The notes beneath the pieces were generated by a model that was not told the DNA's origin, did no database searches, and worked only from the letters and a program-made list of their open reading frames with translations. A program made the position numbers and the translations under genes. 64,000 bases of DNA from Pseudomonas peradeniyensis. Its GTDB lineage: Bacteria > Pseudomonadota > Gammaproteobacteria > Pseudomonadales > Pseudomonadaceae. The stretch covers positions 496,001 to 560,000 of the forward strand of contig NZ_JABWRJ020000003.1 of NCBI RefSeq assembly GCF_014268935.2. The letters run 5' to 3'. Of this stretch, positions 17,021-26,970 are shown piece by piece. The stretch's first letter is position 1, and every line of letters begins with the position of its first letter.

Positions 17021-18661
17021 TTACAGCAGCATGGTGCGGATGTCGCCCAGCACGTCGCCCAGGCGCTTGGTGAAGCGCGCGGCGGCGGCGCCGTTGATCA
17101 CACGGTGATCGTAGGACAGCGACAGCGGCAGCATCAGCTTCGGCTGGAAGGCCTTGCCGTCCCAGACCGGCTGCATGGTGGCCTTGGACACACCGAGGAT
17201 CGCCACCTCAGGCGCGTTGACGATCGGCGTGAAGCCGGTGCCGCCAATGTGACCGAGGCTGGAGATGGTGAAGCAGGCGCCCTGCATCTCGTCGGCCGAA
17301 AGCTTCTTGGTGCGGGCTTTCTCGGCCAGCGCGGCAGCTTCGGCAGCCAGTTGCAGCAGGCTCTTCTGGTCGACGTTCTTGATCACCGGGACCAGCAGAC
17401 CGTCCGGGGTGTCCACGGCGAAGCCGATGTGCACGTACTTCTTGCGGATGATCGCCTTGCCGCTTGGCGCCAGCGAGCTGTTGAAGTCCGGCAGTTCCTT
17501 GAGCAGGAAGGCGCAGGCCTTGAGCAGCAGCGGCAGTACGGTCAGCTTGACGCCAGCCTTTTCAGCCACGGCCTTCTGCGCGACGCGGAAGGCTTCCAGC
17601 TCGGTGATGTCGGCGGAGTCGAACTGGGTCACGTGCGGCACGTTCAGCCAGCTGCGGTGCAGGTTGGCGGCACCGACCTGCATCAGGCGGGTCAGGGCCA
17701 CTTCTTCCACTTCACCGAACTTGCTGAAGTCCACGGCAGGGATCGGCGGGATGCCGGCGCCGCCGGTTGCACCAGCGGCTGCCGGTGCTTCCTTGGCCTT
17801 CTGCATCATCGCCTTGACGTAAACCTGCACGTCTTCTTTCAGGATGCGGCCGTGCGGACCGGTGGCGGCAACAGCGCCCAGGTCGACACCGAATTCACGG
17901 GCCAGCTGACGAACGGCCGGGCCAGCGTGAACCTTGGCGTTGCTGCCGGCGGCCGGCGCGGTGGCGACCGGAGCTGGAGCAGGAGCAGCAGCCGGCGCGG
18001 CGGCGGCAGGTGCAGCGGCAGGTGCAGCGGCTGGGGCAGGAGCGGCAGCCGGAGCAGCAGCGGCTGCAGCAGGGGCGGCGCCTGCGGCCTTGATCTTGAA
18101 GATCAGGTCGCCGGTGCCCACTTCGTCTTCCAGCTTGCACAGCACGGCTTCGATCACGCCGGCGCTAGGCGACGGGATCTCCATGGAGGCCTTGTCGGAC
18201 TCCAGGGTGATCAGCGACTGGTCGGCTTCGACGGTGTCGCCGACCTTGACCAGCACTTCGATGATCTTGGCCTTGCCCGACGAGCCGATGTCCGGCACGT
18301 GGATGTCTTGCACGCTGGCGGCAGCCGGGGCTGCGGCAGGCGCAGGGGCGGCTTCGGCAGCCGGTGCTGGGGCGGCGGCAGCTGGAGACGGAGCGGCAGC
18401 GGCCGGAGCCTCAGGCGCCGCAGCGGCGCCCTCGACTTCCAGGACCAGCAGCTCGTCGCCTTCTTTCAGGCGGTCGCCCAGCTTGACCTTCAGTTCCTTG
18501 ACCACGCCGGCCTTCGGCGCGGGGATCTCCATGGAGGCCTTGTCGGACTCCAGGGTCAGCAGGCTCTGGTCAGCCTCGATACGGTCACCGACCTTGACGA
18601 ACAGCTCGATGATTTCACCTTCACCGCTGCCGATGTCAGGTACGCGAATGAGTTCGCTCAC
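17021..18661 (-). CDS. aceF: Pyruvate dehydrogenase E2 (dihydrolipoyl acetyltransferase)
   Basis: 546 aa. Two lipoyl domains, each with ESDKASMEIP carrying the lipoylated lysine (about residues 40 and 158), are joined by Ala/Pro-rich linkers of about 30-45 residues. A peripheral subunit-binding domain (AGPAVRQLAREFGVDLGAV, about 243-262) and the catalytic core follow. The core ends with SYDHRVINGAAAARF, where Asn replaces the usual Asp of HxxxDG; I recall the same in P. aeruginosa and Azotobacter E2p, so it is not a defect. It transfers acetyl from E1 to CoA. It begins 13 nt after the aceE stop. Confidence 0.96.
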   Translation of the reverse strand: MSELIRVPDIGSGEGEIIELFVKVGDRIEADQSLLTLESDKASMEIPAPKAGVVKELKVKLGDRLKEGDELLVLEVEGAAAAPEAPAAAAPSPAAAAPAPAAEAAPAPAAAPAAASVQDIHVPDIGSSGKAKIIEVLVKVGDTVEADQSLITLESDKASMEIPSPSAGVIEAVLCKLEDEVGTGDLIFKIKAAGAAPAAAAAAPAAAPAPAAAPAAAPAAAAPAAAPAPAPVATAPAAGSNAKVHAGPAVRQLAREFGVDLGAVAATGPHGRILKEDVQVYVKAMMQKAKEAPAAAGATGGAGIPPIPAVDFSKFGEVEEVALTRLMQVGAANLHRSWLNVPHVTQFDSADITELEAFRVAQKAVAEKAGVKLTVLPLLLKACAFLLKELPDFNSSLAPSGKAIIRKKYVHIGFAVDTPDGLLVPVIKNVDQKSLLQLAAEAAALAEKARTKKLSADEMQGACFTISSLGHIGGTGFTPIVNAPEVAILGVSKATMQPVWDGKAFQPKLMLPLSLSYDHRVINGAAAARFTKRLGDVLGDIRTMLL

Positions 18662-18674
18662 TTAAAAATACTCC

Positions 18675-21320
18675 TCAGCAGTCCAGTGGGTTGCGCTTGT
18701 CCGGATCGATACCGAACTTGACGATGGCGTCAGCCACAACCTTGGGTTCGATCTCGCCACGGTCAGCCAGGGCTTCCAGGGCAGCCAGCACCACGAAGTG
18801 GCGGTCGACTTCGAAGAAGTGACGCAGCTTCTTGCGGCTGTCGCTGCGACCGTAACCGTCGGTACCCAGGACCTTGAACTCTTTGCTCGGCACCCACTGG
18901 CGAATCTGCTCGGCGAACAGCTTCATGTAGTCGGTGGAGGCGATGACCGGGCCCTTGCGGCCGGCCAGGCACTCTTCGACGTAGGTCTTCTGAGGCTTCT
19001 GGCCAGGCTTGAGGCGGTTGGCGCGCTCCACGGCCAGGCCGTCGCGACGCAGTTCGTTGAAGCTGGTGACGCTCCACACGTCGGCGCCGACGTTGAACTC
19101 TTCACGCAGGATCTTCGCGGCTTCGCGGACTTCGCGCAGGATGGTGCCGGAGCCCATCAGCTGTACGTGGTGCGCGGCTTCGCGGGTGTCTTCCTCGAGC
19201 AGGTACATGCCCTTGATGATGCCGTCCTCGACACCGGCCGGCATGGCTGGCTGCTGGTACGACTCGTTCATCACGGTGATGTAGTAGAAGATGTCCTGTT
19301 GCTCTTCGGTCATCTTCTTCATGCCGTCCTGGATGATCACCGCCAGCTCGTAGCCGTAGGTCGGATCGTAGGTGCGGCAGTTCGGGATGGTGCCCGCCAT
19401 CATGTGGCTGTGACCGTCTTCGTGCTGCAGGCCTTCACCGTTGAGGGTGGTACGGCCGGCGGTACCGCCGATCAGGAAACCACGGGTGCGGCTGTCGCCA
19501 GCGGCCCAGGCCAGGTCGCCGATACGCTGGAAGCCGAACATCGAGTAGAAGATGTAGAACGGCAGCATCGGCTGGTTGTGGCAGCTGTACGAGGTACCGG
19601 CAGCGATGAACGACGACATGGCGCCGGCTTCGTTGATGCCTTCCTCGAGGATCTGGCCCTTCTTGTCCTCGCGGTAGAACATCACCTGGTCTTTATCGAC
19701 AGGCTCGTAGAGCTGGCCGACCGAGGAGTAGATACCCAGCTGGCGGAACATGCCTTCCATACCGAAGGTACGGGCTTCGTCCGGGATGATCGGAACGATG
19801 CGCTGGCCGATGTCCTTGTCCTTGACCAGCTGCGCCAGGATGCGCACGAAGGCCATGGTGGTGGAGATTTCGCGGTCGCCCGAGCCGTCCAGGATCGCTT
19901 TCAGCGTTTCCAGTGGCGGGGTCGGCACGCTGAAGCTCTTGGCGCGGCGCTGTGGCACGAAACCGCCCAGGGCGGCGCGGCGCTCGGCCAGGTACTTGGC
20001 TTCGGCGGAGCCTTCTTCCGGCTTGAAGAACGGCAGGTTCTCCAGATCCGCATCCTTGACCGGGATGTCGAAGCGGTCACGGAAGTGACGCAGGCTGTCG
20101 ACGTCGACCTTCTTGGTGTTGTGCGCGGTGTTCTTGGCTTCGCCGGCACCGGTACCGTAACCCTTGATGGTCTTGGCCAGGATGACGGTCGGCTGCTCTT
20201 TGTGGTTCACGGCCTGGTGGTACGCCGCGTAAACCTTGTACGGGTCGTGGCCGCCACGGTTGAGCTTCCAGATCTCGTCGTCGGACAGGTCTTCGACCAT
20301 GGCCTTGAGCTCTGGGGTGTTGAAGAAGTTTTCACGAACGTACGCGCCGTCTTTGGCTTTGTAGTTCTGGTACTCGCCGTCGATGACTTCGTCCATGCGG
20401 CGCTGCAGGGCGCCGTTGGTGTCCTTGGCCAGCAGTGGGTCCCAGAAACGGCCCCAGACCACCTTGTTGACGTTCCAGCCACCGCCACGGAACACGCCTT
20501 CGAGTTCCTGGATGATCTTGCCGTTGCCGCGAACCGGGCCGTCGAGGCGCTGCAGGTTGCAGTTGATGACGAAGATCAGGTTGTCCAGCTTCTCGCGGCC
20601 GGCCAGGGCGATCGCGCCCAGGGATTCCGGCTCGTCGCACTCGCCGTCGCCCATGAAGCACCAGACCTTCTGCTTGCCGGCCGGGATGAAGCCACGGGCT
20701 TCCAGGTACTTCATGAAGCGAGCCTGGTAGATGGCCTGGATCGGGCCCAGACCCATCGATACGGTCGGGAACTGCCAGAAGTCAGGCATCAGCCATGGGT
20801 GCGGGTACGAAGACAGGCCTTTGCCGTCCACTTCCTGACGGAAGTTGTTCATCTGCTCTTCGTTGATGCGGCCTTCCATGAAGGCGCGGGCGTAGACGCC
20901 TGGCGAAGCGTGGCCCTGGAAGAAGATCAGGTCGCCGCCGTGTTCGTCGGTCGGGGCCTGGAAGAAGTAGTTGAAGCCGATGTCGTACAGGGTGGCGCTG
21001 GAGGCGAAGCTGGAGATGTGTCCGCCCAGGTCCGAGTCTTTCAGGTTGGTGCGCATGACCATGGCCAGGGCGTTCCAACGCACCATCGAGCGGATGCGGC
21101 GTTCCATGAACAGGTCGCCAGGCATGCGTGCTTCGTGGGTGACAGGGATGGTGTTGCGGTACGGCGTGGTGATGGCATACGGCAGCTGGGAGCCACTACG
21201 GGTGGCCAGCTCGCCCATACGGGTCATCAGGTAATGAGCGCGGTCTTCGCCTTCTTTGTCGAGGACCGACTCCAGGGCATCCAGCCATTCCTGGGTTTCG
21301 ATTGGATCGAGGTCTTGCAT
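18675..21320 (-). CDS. aceE: Pyruvate dehydrogenase E1 component (homodimeric)
   Basis: 881 aa, typical for the single-chain bacterial E1. The thiamine-diphosphate motif GDGECDEPESLGAI...NLIFVINCN (about residues 228-260) is intact, as is the conserved EGLQHEDGHSHM block (about 635). It decarboxylates pyruvate and acetylates the lipoyl groups of AceF. No E3 gene is linked here, as in other pseudomonads where lpd lies elsewhere. It is the first gene of aceEF, and the 383-bp upstream region holds three palindromes described separately, so regulation by carbon status is expected. Confidence 0.97.
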   Translation of the reverse strand: MQDLDPIETQEWLDALESVLDKEGEDRAHYLMTRMGELATRSGSQLPYAITTPYRNTIPVTHEARMPGDLFMERRIRSMVRWNALAMVMRTNLKDSDLGGHISSFASSATLYDIGFNYFFQAPTDEHGGDLIFFQGHASPGVYARAFMEGRINEEQMNNFRQEVDGKGLSSYPHPWLMPDFWQFPTVSMGLGPIQAIYQARFMKYLEARGFIPAGKQKVWCFMGDGECDEPESLGAIALAGREKLDNLIFVINCNLQRLDGPVRGNGKIIQELEGVFRGGGWNVNKVVWGRFWDPLLAKDTNGALQRRMDEVIDGEYQNYKAKDGAYVRENFFNTPELKAMVEDLSDDEIWKLNRGGHDPYKVYAAYHQAVNHKEQPTVILAKTIKGYGTGAGEAKNTAHNTKKVDVDSLRHFRDRFDIPVKDADLENLPFFKPEEGSAEAKYLAERRAALGGFVPQRRAKSFSVPTPPLETLKAILDGSGDREISTTMAFVRILAQLVKDKDIGQRIVPIIPDEARTFGMEGMFRQLGIYSSVGQLYEPVDKDQVMFYREDKKGQILEEGINEAGAMSSFIAAGTSYSCHNQPMLPFYIFYSMFGFQRIGDLAWAAGDSRTRGFLIGGTAGRTTLNGEGLQHEDGHSHMMAGTIPNCRTYDPTYGYELAVIIQDGMKKMTEEQQDIFYYITVMNESYQQPAMPAGVEDGIIKGMYLLEEDTREAAHHVQLMGSGTILREVREAAKILREEFNVGADVWSVTSFNELRRDGLAVERANRLKPGQKPQKTYVEECLAGRKGPVIASTDYMKLFAEQIRQWVPSKEFKVLGTDGYGRSDSRKKLRHFFEVDRHFVVLAALEALADRGEIEPKVVADAIVKFGIDPDKRNPLDC

Positions 21321-21429
21321 GGCTTGCTCCAGGGCGGAAAGGCCACCAGAATCGATGGCCTGAGTTTGCGACTGGCCTTATGGGCAGACGTCGTGAATTC
21401 TTGGATTACCGGACAGTCATCCGGCGCGG

Positions 21430-21444
21430 TGTAGTTTTACTACA
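21430..21444. promoter_or_regulatory. aceE operator 1, RccR-type palindrome with 3-bp spacer
   Basis: TGTAGT-TTT-ACTACA is a perfect 6-bp inverted repeat centred 117 bp upstream of the aceE start. RccR, a KDPG-responsive RpiR-family regulator studied in P. fluorescens, is reported to control aceE and glyoxylate-shunt genes through TGTAGT/ACTACA half-sites. A second copy lies 52 bp further upstream. Confidence 0.7.
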
Positions 21445-21482
21445 AATGCTTTCTCATTTCATGCTTTGGCAGGTCATGAGTA

Positions 21483-21495
21483 GTAGTAAAACTAC
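21483..21495. promoter_or_regulatory. aceE operator 2, second RccR-type palindrome
   Basis: GTAGT-AAA-ACTAC, a 5-bp perfect inverted repeat with a 3-bp spacer, is centred 52 bp (close to five helical turns) from operator 1. Such phasing would allow two bound dimers to interact on one DNA face. The equivalent site at glcB has a 14-bp spacer. Confidence 0.6.
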
Positions 21496-21500
21496 ACAAA

Positions 21501-21517
21501 TGCGACGTTTGGTCGCA
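21501..21517. promoter_or_regulatory. Palindrome TGCGAC-N5-GTCGCA upstream of aceE
   Basis: A 6-bp perfect inverted repeat with a 5-bp spacer, 189 bp before aceE. In gene sense it reads TGCGACCAAACGTCGCA, almost the same as an element upstream of glcB (43335-43352). I do not recognise its regulator. Confidence 0.5.
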
Positions 21518-21703
21518 TCCCGGGTTGTGGGGAAAAACGTTCATGTTGGTTGGTGGTGTGTCGCTAGCAGGTGAATCTTGATGGGTTTTGCCAAATTTTT
21601 GATTATTTCAGCTATTTCCAACTTTTGTACGACAGTCCAACCGTGGTCCAACCCCCGTTTGACCTCTGCAACCGCTCTCTTTCACGCCGATCAAGGATAG
21701 ACC

Positions 21704-24637
21704 ATGCGCCTGCCTTTGCCGCTCGATCTGCCTGCCGCCCTCCAGCCGCTGGTCGCTCGCAACCAGCAATTCCTGCGCGATGCCCTGGCAGGTCACCCTG
21801 ACCTGGACCTGGACAGCCTGAGTGCCGAGCACCGAAACCAGTTCGACCAGGTCGCCGCCGCCAGCGACTTCGTCCTGGCCCAGGCCCAGCGTGAGCCGGC
21901 GATGCTGTTCGAACTGCTGACCAGCGGCGTGATGGACCAGGCGTTCGCGCCTGACCAGCTGCGCGCGCAGATCAACGCCGTGGCCCAGGCTGCCCAGAAC
22001 GAGGACGAACTGGCGCGCAACCTGCGCCGCGAGCGCAACCGCCAGCAGTTGCGCATTATCTGGCGCGACATTACCCGCCAGGCTTCGTTGCCCGAAACCT
22101 GCCGCGACCTGTCCGACCTGGCCGACGCCAGCATCGACGAAGCCTATCAATGGCTGTACCCGCGCCACTGCCAGCAGTTCGGCACGCCCATCGGCAACCG
22201 CAGCGGCCAGCCCCAGCACCTGGTGGTGCTGGGCATGGGCAAGCTGGGCGCGGTGGAGCTGAACCTGTCGTCCGACATCGACCTGATCTTCGCCTTCCCC
22301 GAGGGCGGCGAAACCGAAGGGGTCAAGCGCTCGCTGGACAACCAGGAGTTCTTCACCCGCCTGGGCCAGCGCCTGATCAAGGCGCTCGACCCGGTCACCG
22401 TCGACGGTTTCGTGTTCCGCGTCGACATGCGCCTGCGCCCCTATGGCTCGGCCGGCGCGCTGGTGCTCAGCTTCAATGCCCTGGAGCAGTACTACCAGGA
22501 CCAGGGCCGCGACTGGGAGCGCTACGCCATGATCAAGGCGCGGGTGGTCGCTGGCGATCAGGTGGCCGGCGCGCAGTTGCAGGAGATGCTGCGGCCGTTC
22601 GTCTACCGGCGCTACCTGGACTTCTCCGCCATCGAGGCGCTGCGCACCATGAAGCAGCTGATCCAGCAGGAAGTGCGGCGCAAGGGCATGGCCGACAACA
22701 TCAAGCTCGGTGCCGGCGGCATCCGCGAGGTGGAGTTCATCGCCCAGGCGTTCCAGCTGATCCACGGCGGGCGTGACCTGAGCCTGCAGCAGCGGCCGTT
22801 GCTCAAGGTGCTGACCACCCTGGAAGGGCAGGGCTACCTGCCGCCGGCCGTGGTCGCCGAGCTGCGCGACGGCTATGAATTCCTGCGCTACACCGAGCAC
22901 GCGATCCAGGCCATCGCCGATCGCCAGACCCAGATGCTGCCGGACGATCCGACCGATCGTGAGCGCATCGCCTACATGCTCGGCTTCGCCGACTGGGACA
23001 GCTTCCACGGGCAATTGGTGCACTGGCGTGGGCGCATCGACTGGCACTTTCGTCAGGTCATCGCCGACCCGGATGAAGATGAAACCGAGGGCGAACTGGT
23101 GGTCGGCGGCGAGTGGTCGCCCCTGTGGGAGCAGGCCCAGGATGAAGACGCCGCCTCCCGCCAACTGGAGGAAGCCGGCTTCCGGCAGCCGGCCGAGGCC
23201 CTGCGCCGCCTGACCGCGCTGCGTGCCAGCCCGACCCTGCGCTCGATGCAGCGCATTGGTCGCGAGCGCCTGGACGCCTTCATTCCGCGGCTGCTGGCCC
23301 AGGCGGTCGAGCACGACAACCCCGACCTGGTGCTGGAGCGGGTGCTGCCCTTGGTCGAGGCCGTGGCGCGGCGCTCGGCCTACCTGGTGCTGCTCACCGA
23401 GAACCCCGGCGCCCTGCGCCGTCTGCTGACCCTGTGCGCCGCCAGCCCATGGATCGCCGAGCAGATGGCCCGCTACCCGCTGCTGCTCGACGAACTGCTC
23501 AACGAGGGCCGCTTGTTCAGCCCGCCGTTGGCGCCGGAGCTGGCCGCCGAGCTGCGCGAGCGCCTGACACGCATCCCCGAGGACGACCTGGAACAGCAGA
23601 TGGAGGCCCTGCGCCACTTCAAGCTGGCCCACAACCTGCGCGTGGCCGCCTCGGAGATCAGCGGCAACCTGCCCTTGATGAAGGTCAGCGATTATCTGAC
23701 CTGGCTGGCCGAGGCGATTCTCGACCAGGTGCTGGCCCTGGCCTGGCGCCAGACCGTGGCGCGCCATGGCCAACCCAAGCGCAGCGACGGCAGCCTGTGC
23801 GACCCGGGCTTCATCATTGTCGGCTATGGCAAGGTCGGCGGCCTGGAGCTGGGCCACGGTTCTGACCTGGACCTGGTGTTCATCCACGATGGCGATCCGA
23901 ATGCCGAAACCGACGGCGCCAAGCCCATCGACAGCGCGCAGTTCTACACTCGCCTGGGCCAGCGCATCATCCACCTGCTGACCACCCAGACCAACTCCGG
24001 CCAGCTTTACGACGTGGACATGCGCCTGCGCCCTTCCGGCGCCTCGGGGCTGCTGGTCAGCTCGCTGGGCGCCTTCGAGCGCTACCAGCAGAACGAGGCC
24101 TGGACCTGGGAGCACCAGGCTTTGGTGCGGGCCCGGGTGCTGGTGGGTTGCAAGCAGGTGGCGACGGCTTTCGAGGCGGTACGGGCGCAGGTCCTCGGCC
24201 AGTCCCGCGACCTCGACAAGCTGCGCGTCGAAGTCAGCGAAATGCGCGCCAAGATGCGCGACAACCTGGGCACCAAGCTCACTGCCGCCGGCACCGCGGG
24301 CAACGCCTTCGAGGCCGGCCAGCCGTTCGATATCAAGCAGGATGCTGGCGGTATCGTGGATATCGAATTTATGGTGCAATACGCCGCTTTGGCCTGGTCC
24401 CACGACCATCCGGCCATACTGCGCTGGACCGACAACATCCGCATCCTCGAAGAGCTGGAACAGGCCGGGCTGATGCCCGCCGCCGACGCCGTGCTGCTGC
24501 GCGAGGTGTACAAGGCGTTCCGCTCGGCGTCGCACCGCCAGGCCCTGCAGAAGCAGGCCGGGGTGATCGATGCGGCGCAGTTTGTCGATGAGCGTCGTGA
24601 GGTGCGGCGGATCTGGGGTGAACTGGGTCTGACTTGA
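21704..24637 (+). CDS. glnE: Glutamine synthetase adenylyltransferase/adenylyl-removing enzyme
   Basis: 977 aa, full length. Two nucleotidyltransferase domains are visible. The N-terminal one carries GMGKLGAVELNLSSDIDLIF (about residues 177-196) and removes AMP from glutamine synthetase; the C-terminal one carries GYGKVGGLELGHGSDLDLVF (about 706-725) and adds it. Both keep the DxD metal site. GlnE responds to PII and glutamine and tunes nitrogen assimilation. AAGGA lies before ATG 21704. It diverges from aceE across a 383-bp region. Confidence 0.96.
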   Translation: MRLPLPLDLPAALQPLVARNQQFLRDALAGHPDLDLDSLSAEHRNQFDQVAAASDFVLAQAQREPAMLFELLTSGVMDQAFAPDQLRAQINAVAQAAQNEDELARNLRRERNRQQLRIIWRDITRQASLPETCRDLSDLADASIDEAYQWLYPRHCQQFGTPIGNRSGQPQHLVVLGMGKLGAVELNLSSDIDLIFAFPEGGETEGVKRSLDNQEFFTRLGQRLIKALDPVTVDGFVFRVDMRLRPYGSAGALVLSFNALEQYYQDQGRDWERYAMIKARVVAGDQVAGAQLQEMLRPFVYRRYLDFSAIEALRTMKQLIQQEVRRKGMADNIKLGAGGIREVEFIAQAFQLIHGGRDLSLQQRPLLKVLTTLEGQGYLPPAVVAELRDGYEFLRYTEHAIQAIADRQTQMLPDDPTDRERIAYMLGFADWDSFHGQLVHWRGRIDWHFRQVIADPDEDETEGELVVGGEWSPLWEQAQDEDAASRQLEEAGFRQPAEALRRLTALRASPTLRSMQRIGRERLDAFIPRLLAQAVEHDNPDLVLERVLPLVEAVARRSAYLVLLTENPGALRRLLTLCAASPWIAEQMARYPLLLDELLNEGRLFSPPLAPELAAELRERLTRIPEDDLEQQMEALRHFKLAHNLRVAASEISGNLPLMKVSDYLTWLAEAILDQVLALAWRQTVARHGQPKRSDGSLCDPGFIIVGYGKVGGLELGHGSDLDLVFIHDGDPNAETDGAKPIDSAQFYTRLGQRIIHLLTTQTNSGQLYDVDMRLRPSGASGLLVSSLGAFERYQQNEAWTWEHQALVRARVLVGCKQVATAFEAVRAQVLGQSRDLDKLRVEVSEMRAKMRDNLGTKLTAAGTAGNAFEAGQPFDIKQDAGGIVDIEFMVQYAALAWSHDHPAILRWTDNIRILEELEQAGLMPAADAVLLREVYKAFRSASHRQALQKQAGVIDAAQFVDERREVRRIWGELGLT

Positions 24638-24643
24638 GATTGT

Positions 24644-24746
24644 TGGGGCCGCTGCGCGGCCCTTTCGCGGCACAAGGCCGCTCCTACAAAGGATTGCGTT
24701 CTCTGTAGGAGCGGCCTTGTGCCGCGAAAGGCTGCGTAGCAGCCCC
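24644..24746. repeat. REP inverted pair after glnE
   Basis: GGGGCCGC...CCTTTCGCGGCACAAGGCCG...TACA (24644-24688) is mirrored by TGTAGGAGCGGCCTTGTGCC...CAGCCCC (24703-24746). It lies directly after the glnE stop and likely ends that transcript before the waa operon. Confidence 0.85.
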
Positions 24747-24861
24747 AAAGAACGTCGTCTCACCACCGGTGGTACACTGTCCGCCACATAGCCTGAATAT
24801 AAAGAGGGGAGGCCAGGTTGTAGCGCAGCCTGCAGCCTCCCCGAATGTTTCTGGATAAAGC

Positions 24862-25911
24862 ATGAGAATACTGATCATTGGCCCCAGCTGGGTCGGCGAC
24901 ATGGTGATGGCGCAGACCCTGTTCCAGTGCCTCAAACAGCAGCACCCCGACTGCGTGATCGACGTCCTGGCCCCCGAGTGGAGCCGGCCGATCCTCGAGC
25001 GCATGCCCGAGGTGCGCCAGGCCTTGAGCTTCCCGCTCGGTCACGGCGCGCTGGAGCTGGCCACGCGCCGGCGCATCGGCAAGTCGCTGGCCGGCCAGTA
25101 CGACCAGGCGATCCTGCTGCCCAACTCGCTCAAGTCGGCGCTGGTGCCGTATTTCGCCGGTATCCCCAAGCGCACCGGCTGGCGCGGCGAGATGCGCTAC
25201 CTGTTGCTCAACGACGTGCGCAAGCTGGACAAGGCCCGCTATCCGCTGATGATCGAGCGCTTCATGGCCCTGGCCTACGCAGCGGATGCCGAGCTGCCCA
25301 AGCCTTACCCGCGCCCGAGCCTGCAGATCGAAGCCGCCAGCCGCGAAGCGGCCCTGGCCAAGTTCGGCCTGGCGCTGGACCGTCCGGTGCTGGCGCTGTG
25401 CCCGGGCGCCGAGTTCGGCGAGGCCAAGCGCTGGCCGGCCGAGCATTACGCCGAGGTGGCCGATGCGATGATCCGCCAGGGCTGGCAGGTGTGGCTGTTC
25501 GGCTCGAAGAACGATCACCCGGTGGGCGAGCAGATCCGCGACCGGCTGATCCCTGGGCTGCGCGAGGAATCCTGCAACCTGGCGGGTGAAACCTCCCTGG
25601 CCGAGGCCATCGACCTGATGTCCTGCGCCGATGCGGTGGTGTCCAACGACTCGGGCCTGATGCATGTGGCCGCCGCCCTTAACCGCCCGCTGGTGGCGGT
25701 GTACGGCTCGACCTCGCCGGGCTTCACCCCGCCGCTGGCCGACCAGGTGGAGGTGGTGCGCACCGGTATCGAGTGCAGCCCGTGCTTTGAGCGCACCTGC
25801 CGCTTCGGCCACTACAACTGCCTGCGCCTGCTGGAGCCGGCCAAGGTCATCGCCGCGCTGCAGGGCCTGGGCGGGCCGAACCTGATCGATACCGTGGCCG
25901 AGGTCGACTGA
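24862..25911 (+). CDS. waaF: ADP-heptose:LPS heptosyltransferase II
   Basis: 349 aa, GT9 family. It starts MRILIIGPSWVGDMVMAQTL and has the conserved donor-site blocks LCPGAEFGEAKRWP (about residues 178-191) and VSNDSGLMHVAAALNRPLVAVYGSTSPGFTPPL (about 257-289). It adds the second heptose of the LPS inner core on the cytoplasmic face of the inner membrane. It is first in a tightly packed run of seven genes; waaC starts at the base after the waaF stop, with a GTG. A 12-bp palindrome (ACCACCGGTGGT, 24762-24773) lies upstream. Confidence 0.95.
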   Translation: MRILIIGPSWVGDMVMAQTLFQCLKQQHPDCVIDVLAPEWSRPILERMPEVRQALSFPLGHGALELATRRRIGKSLAGQYDQAILLPNSLKSALVPYFAGIPKRTGWRGEMRYLLLNDVRKLDKARYPLMIERFMALAYAADAELPKPYPRPSLQIEAASREAALAKFGLALDRPVLALCPGAEFGEAKRWPAEHYAEVADAMIRQGWQVWLFGSKNDHPVGEQIRDRLIPGLREESCNLAGETSLAEAIDLMSCADAVVSNDSGLMHVAAALNRPLVAVYGSTSPGFTPPLADQVEVVRTGIECSPCFERTCRFGHYNCLRLLEPAKVIAALQGLGGPNLIDTVAEVD

Positions 25912-26970
25912 GTGCGGGTACTGATCATCAAGACATCGTCGCTGGGCGATGTCATCCACACCCTGCCGGCGCTCACCGACGCCGCCCACGCCATCCCCGG
26001 TATCCGTTTCGACTGGGTGGTGGAAGAAGGCTTCGCCGAGATTCCCAGCTGGCATCCGGCGGTCGACCGGGTGATTCCGGTGGCGATCCGCCGCTGGCGC
26101 AAGAATCTCTGGCAGACGCTCAAGAGCGGCGAATGGAAGGCGTTCAAGCAACGCCTGCGCGAACACAAGTACGACCTGGTGATCGACGCCCAGGGCCTGG
26201 TCAAGTCGGCCTGGCTGACGCGCTACGTGAAAGCGCCGGTGGCCGGCCTGGACCGTTACTCGGCCCGCGAGGGCTGGGCCAGCCGCTTCTACGACCGGCG
26301 CCTGTCGGTCGCCGTCGGCCAGCACGCCGTGGAGCGCGTGCGCCAGCTGTTCGCCCTGGCCCTGGCCTACGACCTGCCGGAAGGGCTGGGCGACTACGGC
26401 CTGGACCTCAACCGCCTGCAACTGCCGCCTGCCGCGCCCTACGTGGTGTTCCTGCACGGCACCACCTGGGCCACCAAGCACTGGCCGGAGGCCTACTGGC
26501 GCGAGCTGGCCGAGCGCATGGGGCGGCGCAAGCTGCAGGTGATGCTGCCGTGGGGCAACCCGGCTGAAAAGGCCCGCGCCGAGCGCATTGCTCAAGGCTT
26601 GAACAACTGCCAGGTGCTCCCCAAGTTGAATCTGGCTGGCGTCGCCCGCGTGCTGGCGGCGGCCAAGGCCTGCGTGGCGGTGGACACCGGCCTCGGCCAC
26701 CTGGCCGCAGCCCTGGATGTGCCGACCATCTCGCTGTTCGGCCCGACCAACCCTGGTCTGACTGGCGCCTACGGACGCGCCCAGATCCACCAGGCGAGCG
26801 ACTTCCCCTGCGCCCCGTGCCTGCAGAAGAAGTGCACCTACAAACCGAGCGCCGAGGACCTGCGCCGGTTCGATCTCAAACGCGAGTGGCCGCTGTGCTT
26901 CACTCGCCTGAATCCCGAGCATGTGGCGGGCCGCTTGAGCGCGCTGCTGCTGGCTGAGGATGTTCGTTGA
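25912..26970 (+). CDS. waaC: LPS heptosyltransferase I
   Basis: 352 aa, GT9 family: MRVLIIKTSSLGDVIHTLPALTDA at the N-terminus, FLHGTTWATKHWP (about residues 181-193) and AVDTGLGHLAAALDVPTISLFGPTNP (about 257-282). It attaches the first heptose to Kdo. The start is GTG, abutting the waaF TGA with no gap, and its own TGA overlaps the waaG ATG by 1 nt, so the three are translationally coupled. Confidence 0.95.
   Translation: MRVLIIKTSSLGDVIHTLPALTDAAHAIPGIRFDWVVEEGFAEIPSWHPAVDRVIPVAIRRWRKNLWQTLKSGEWKAFKQRLREHKYDLVIDAQGLVKSAWLTRYVKAPVAGLDRYSAREGWASRFYDRRLSVAVGQHAVERVRQLFALALAYDLPEGLGDYGLDLNRLQLPPAAPYVVFLHGTTWATKHWPEAYWRELAERMGRRKLQVMLPWGNPAEKARAERIAQGLNNCQVLPKLNLAGVARVLAAAKACVAVDTGLGHLAAALDVPTISLFGPTNPGLTGAYGRAQIHQASDFPCAPCLQKKCTYKPSAEDLRRFDLKREWPLCFTRLNPEHVAGRLSALLLAEDVR

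Noticed and set aside
17934..18420. Ala/Pro-rich repeats within aceF, first suspected to be a low-complexity or mobile insertion
   Set aside because: They are the flexible linkers between lipoyl domains, normal for E2 proteins; the repeated DNA at about 18180 and 18528 is the duplicated lipoyl domain.
24762..24773. ACCACCGGTGGT, a perfect 12-bp palindrome upstream of waaF, considered as an operator
   Set aside because: It stands alone with no second copy in the window and no known regulator match, so it is mentioned only in the waaF entry.
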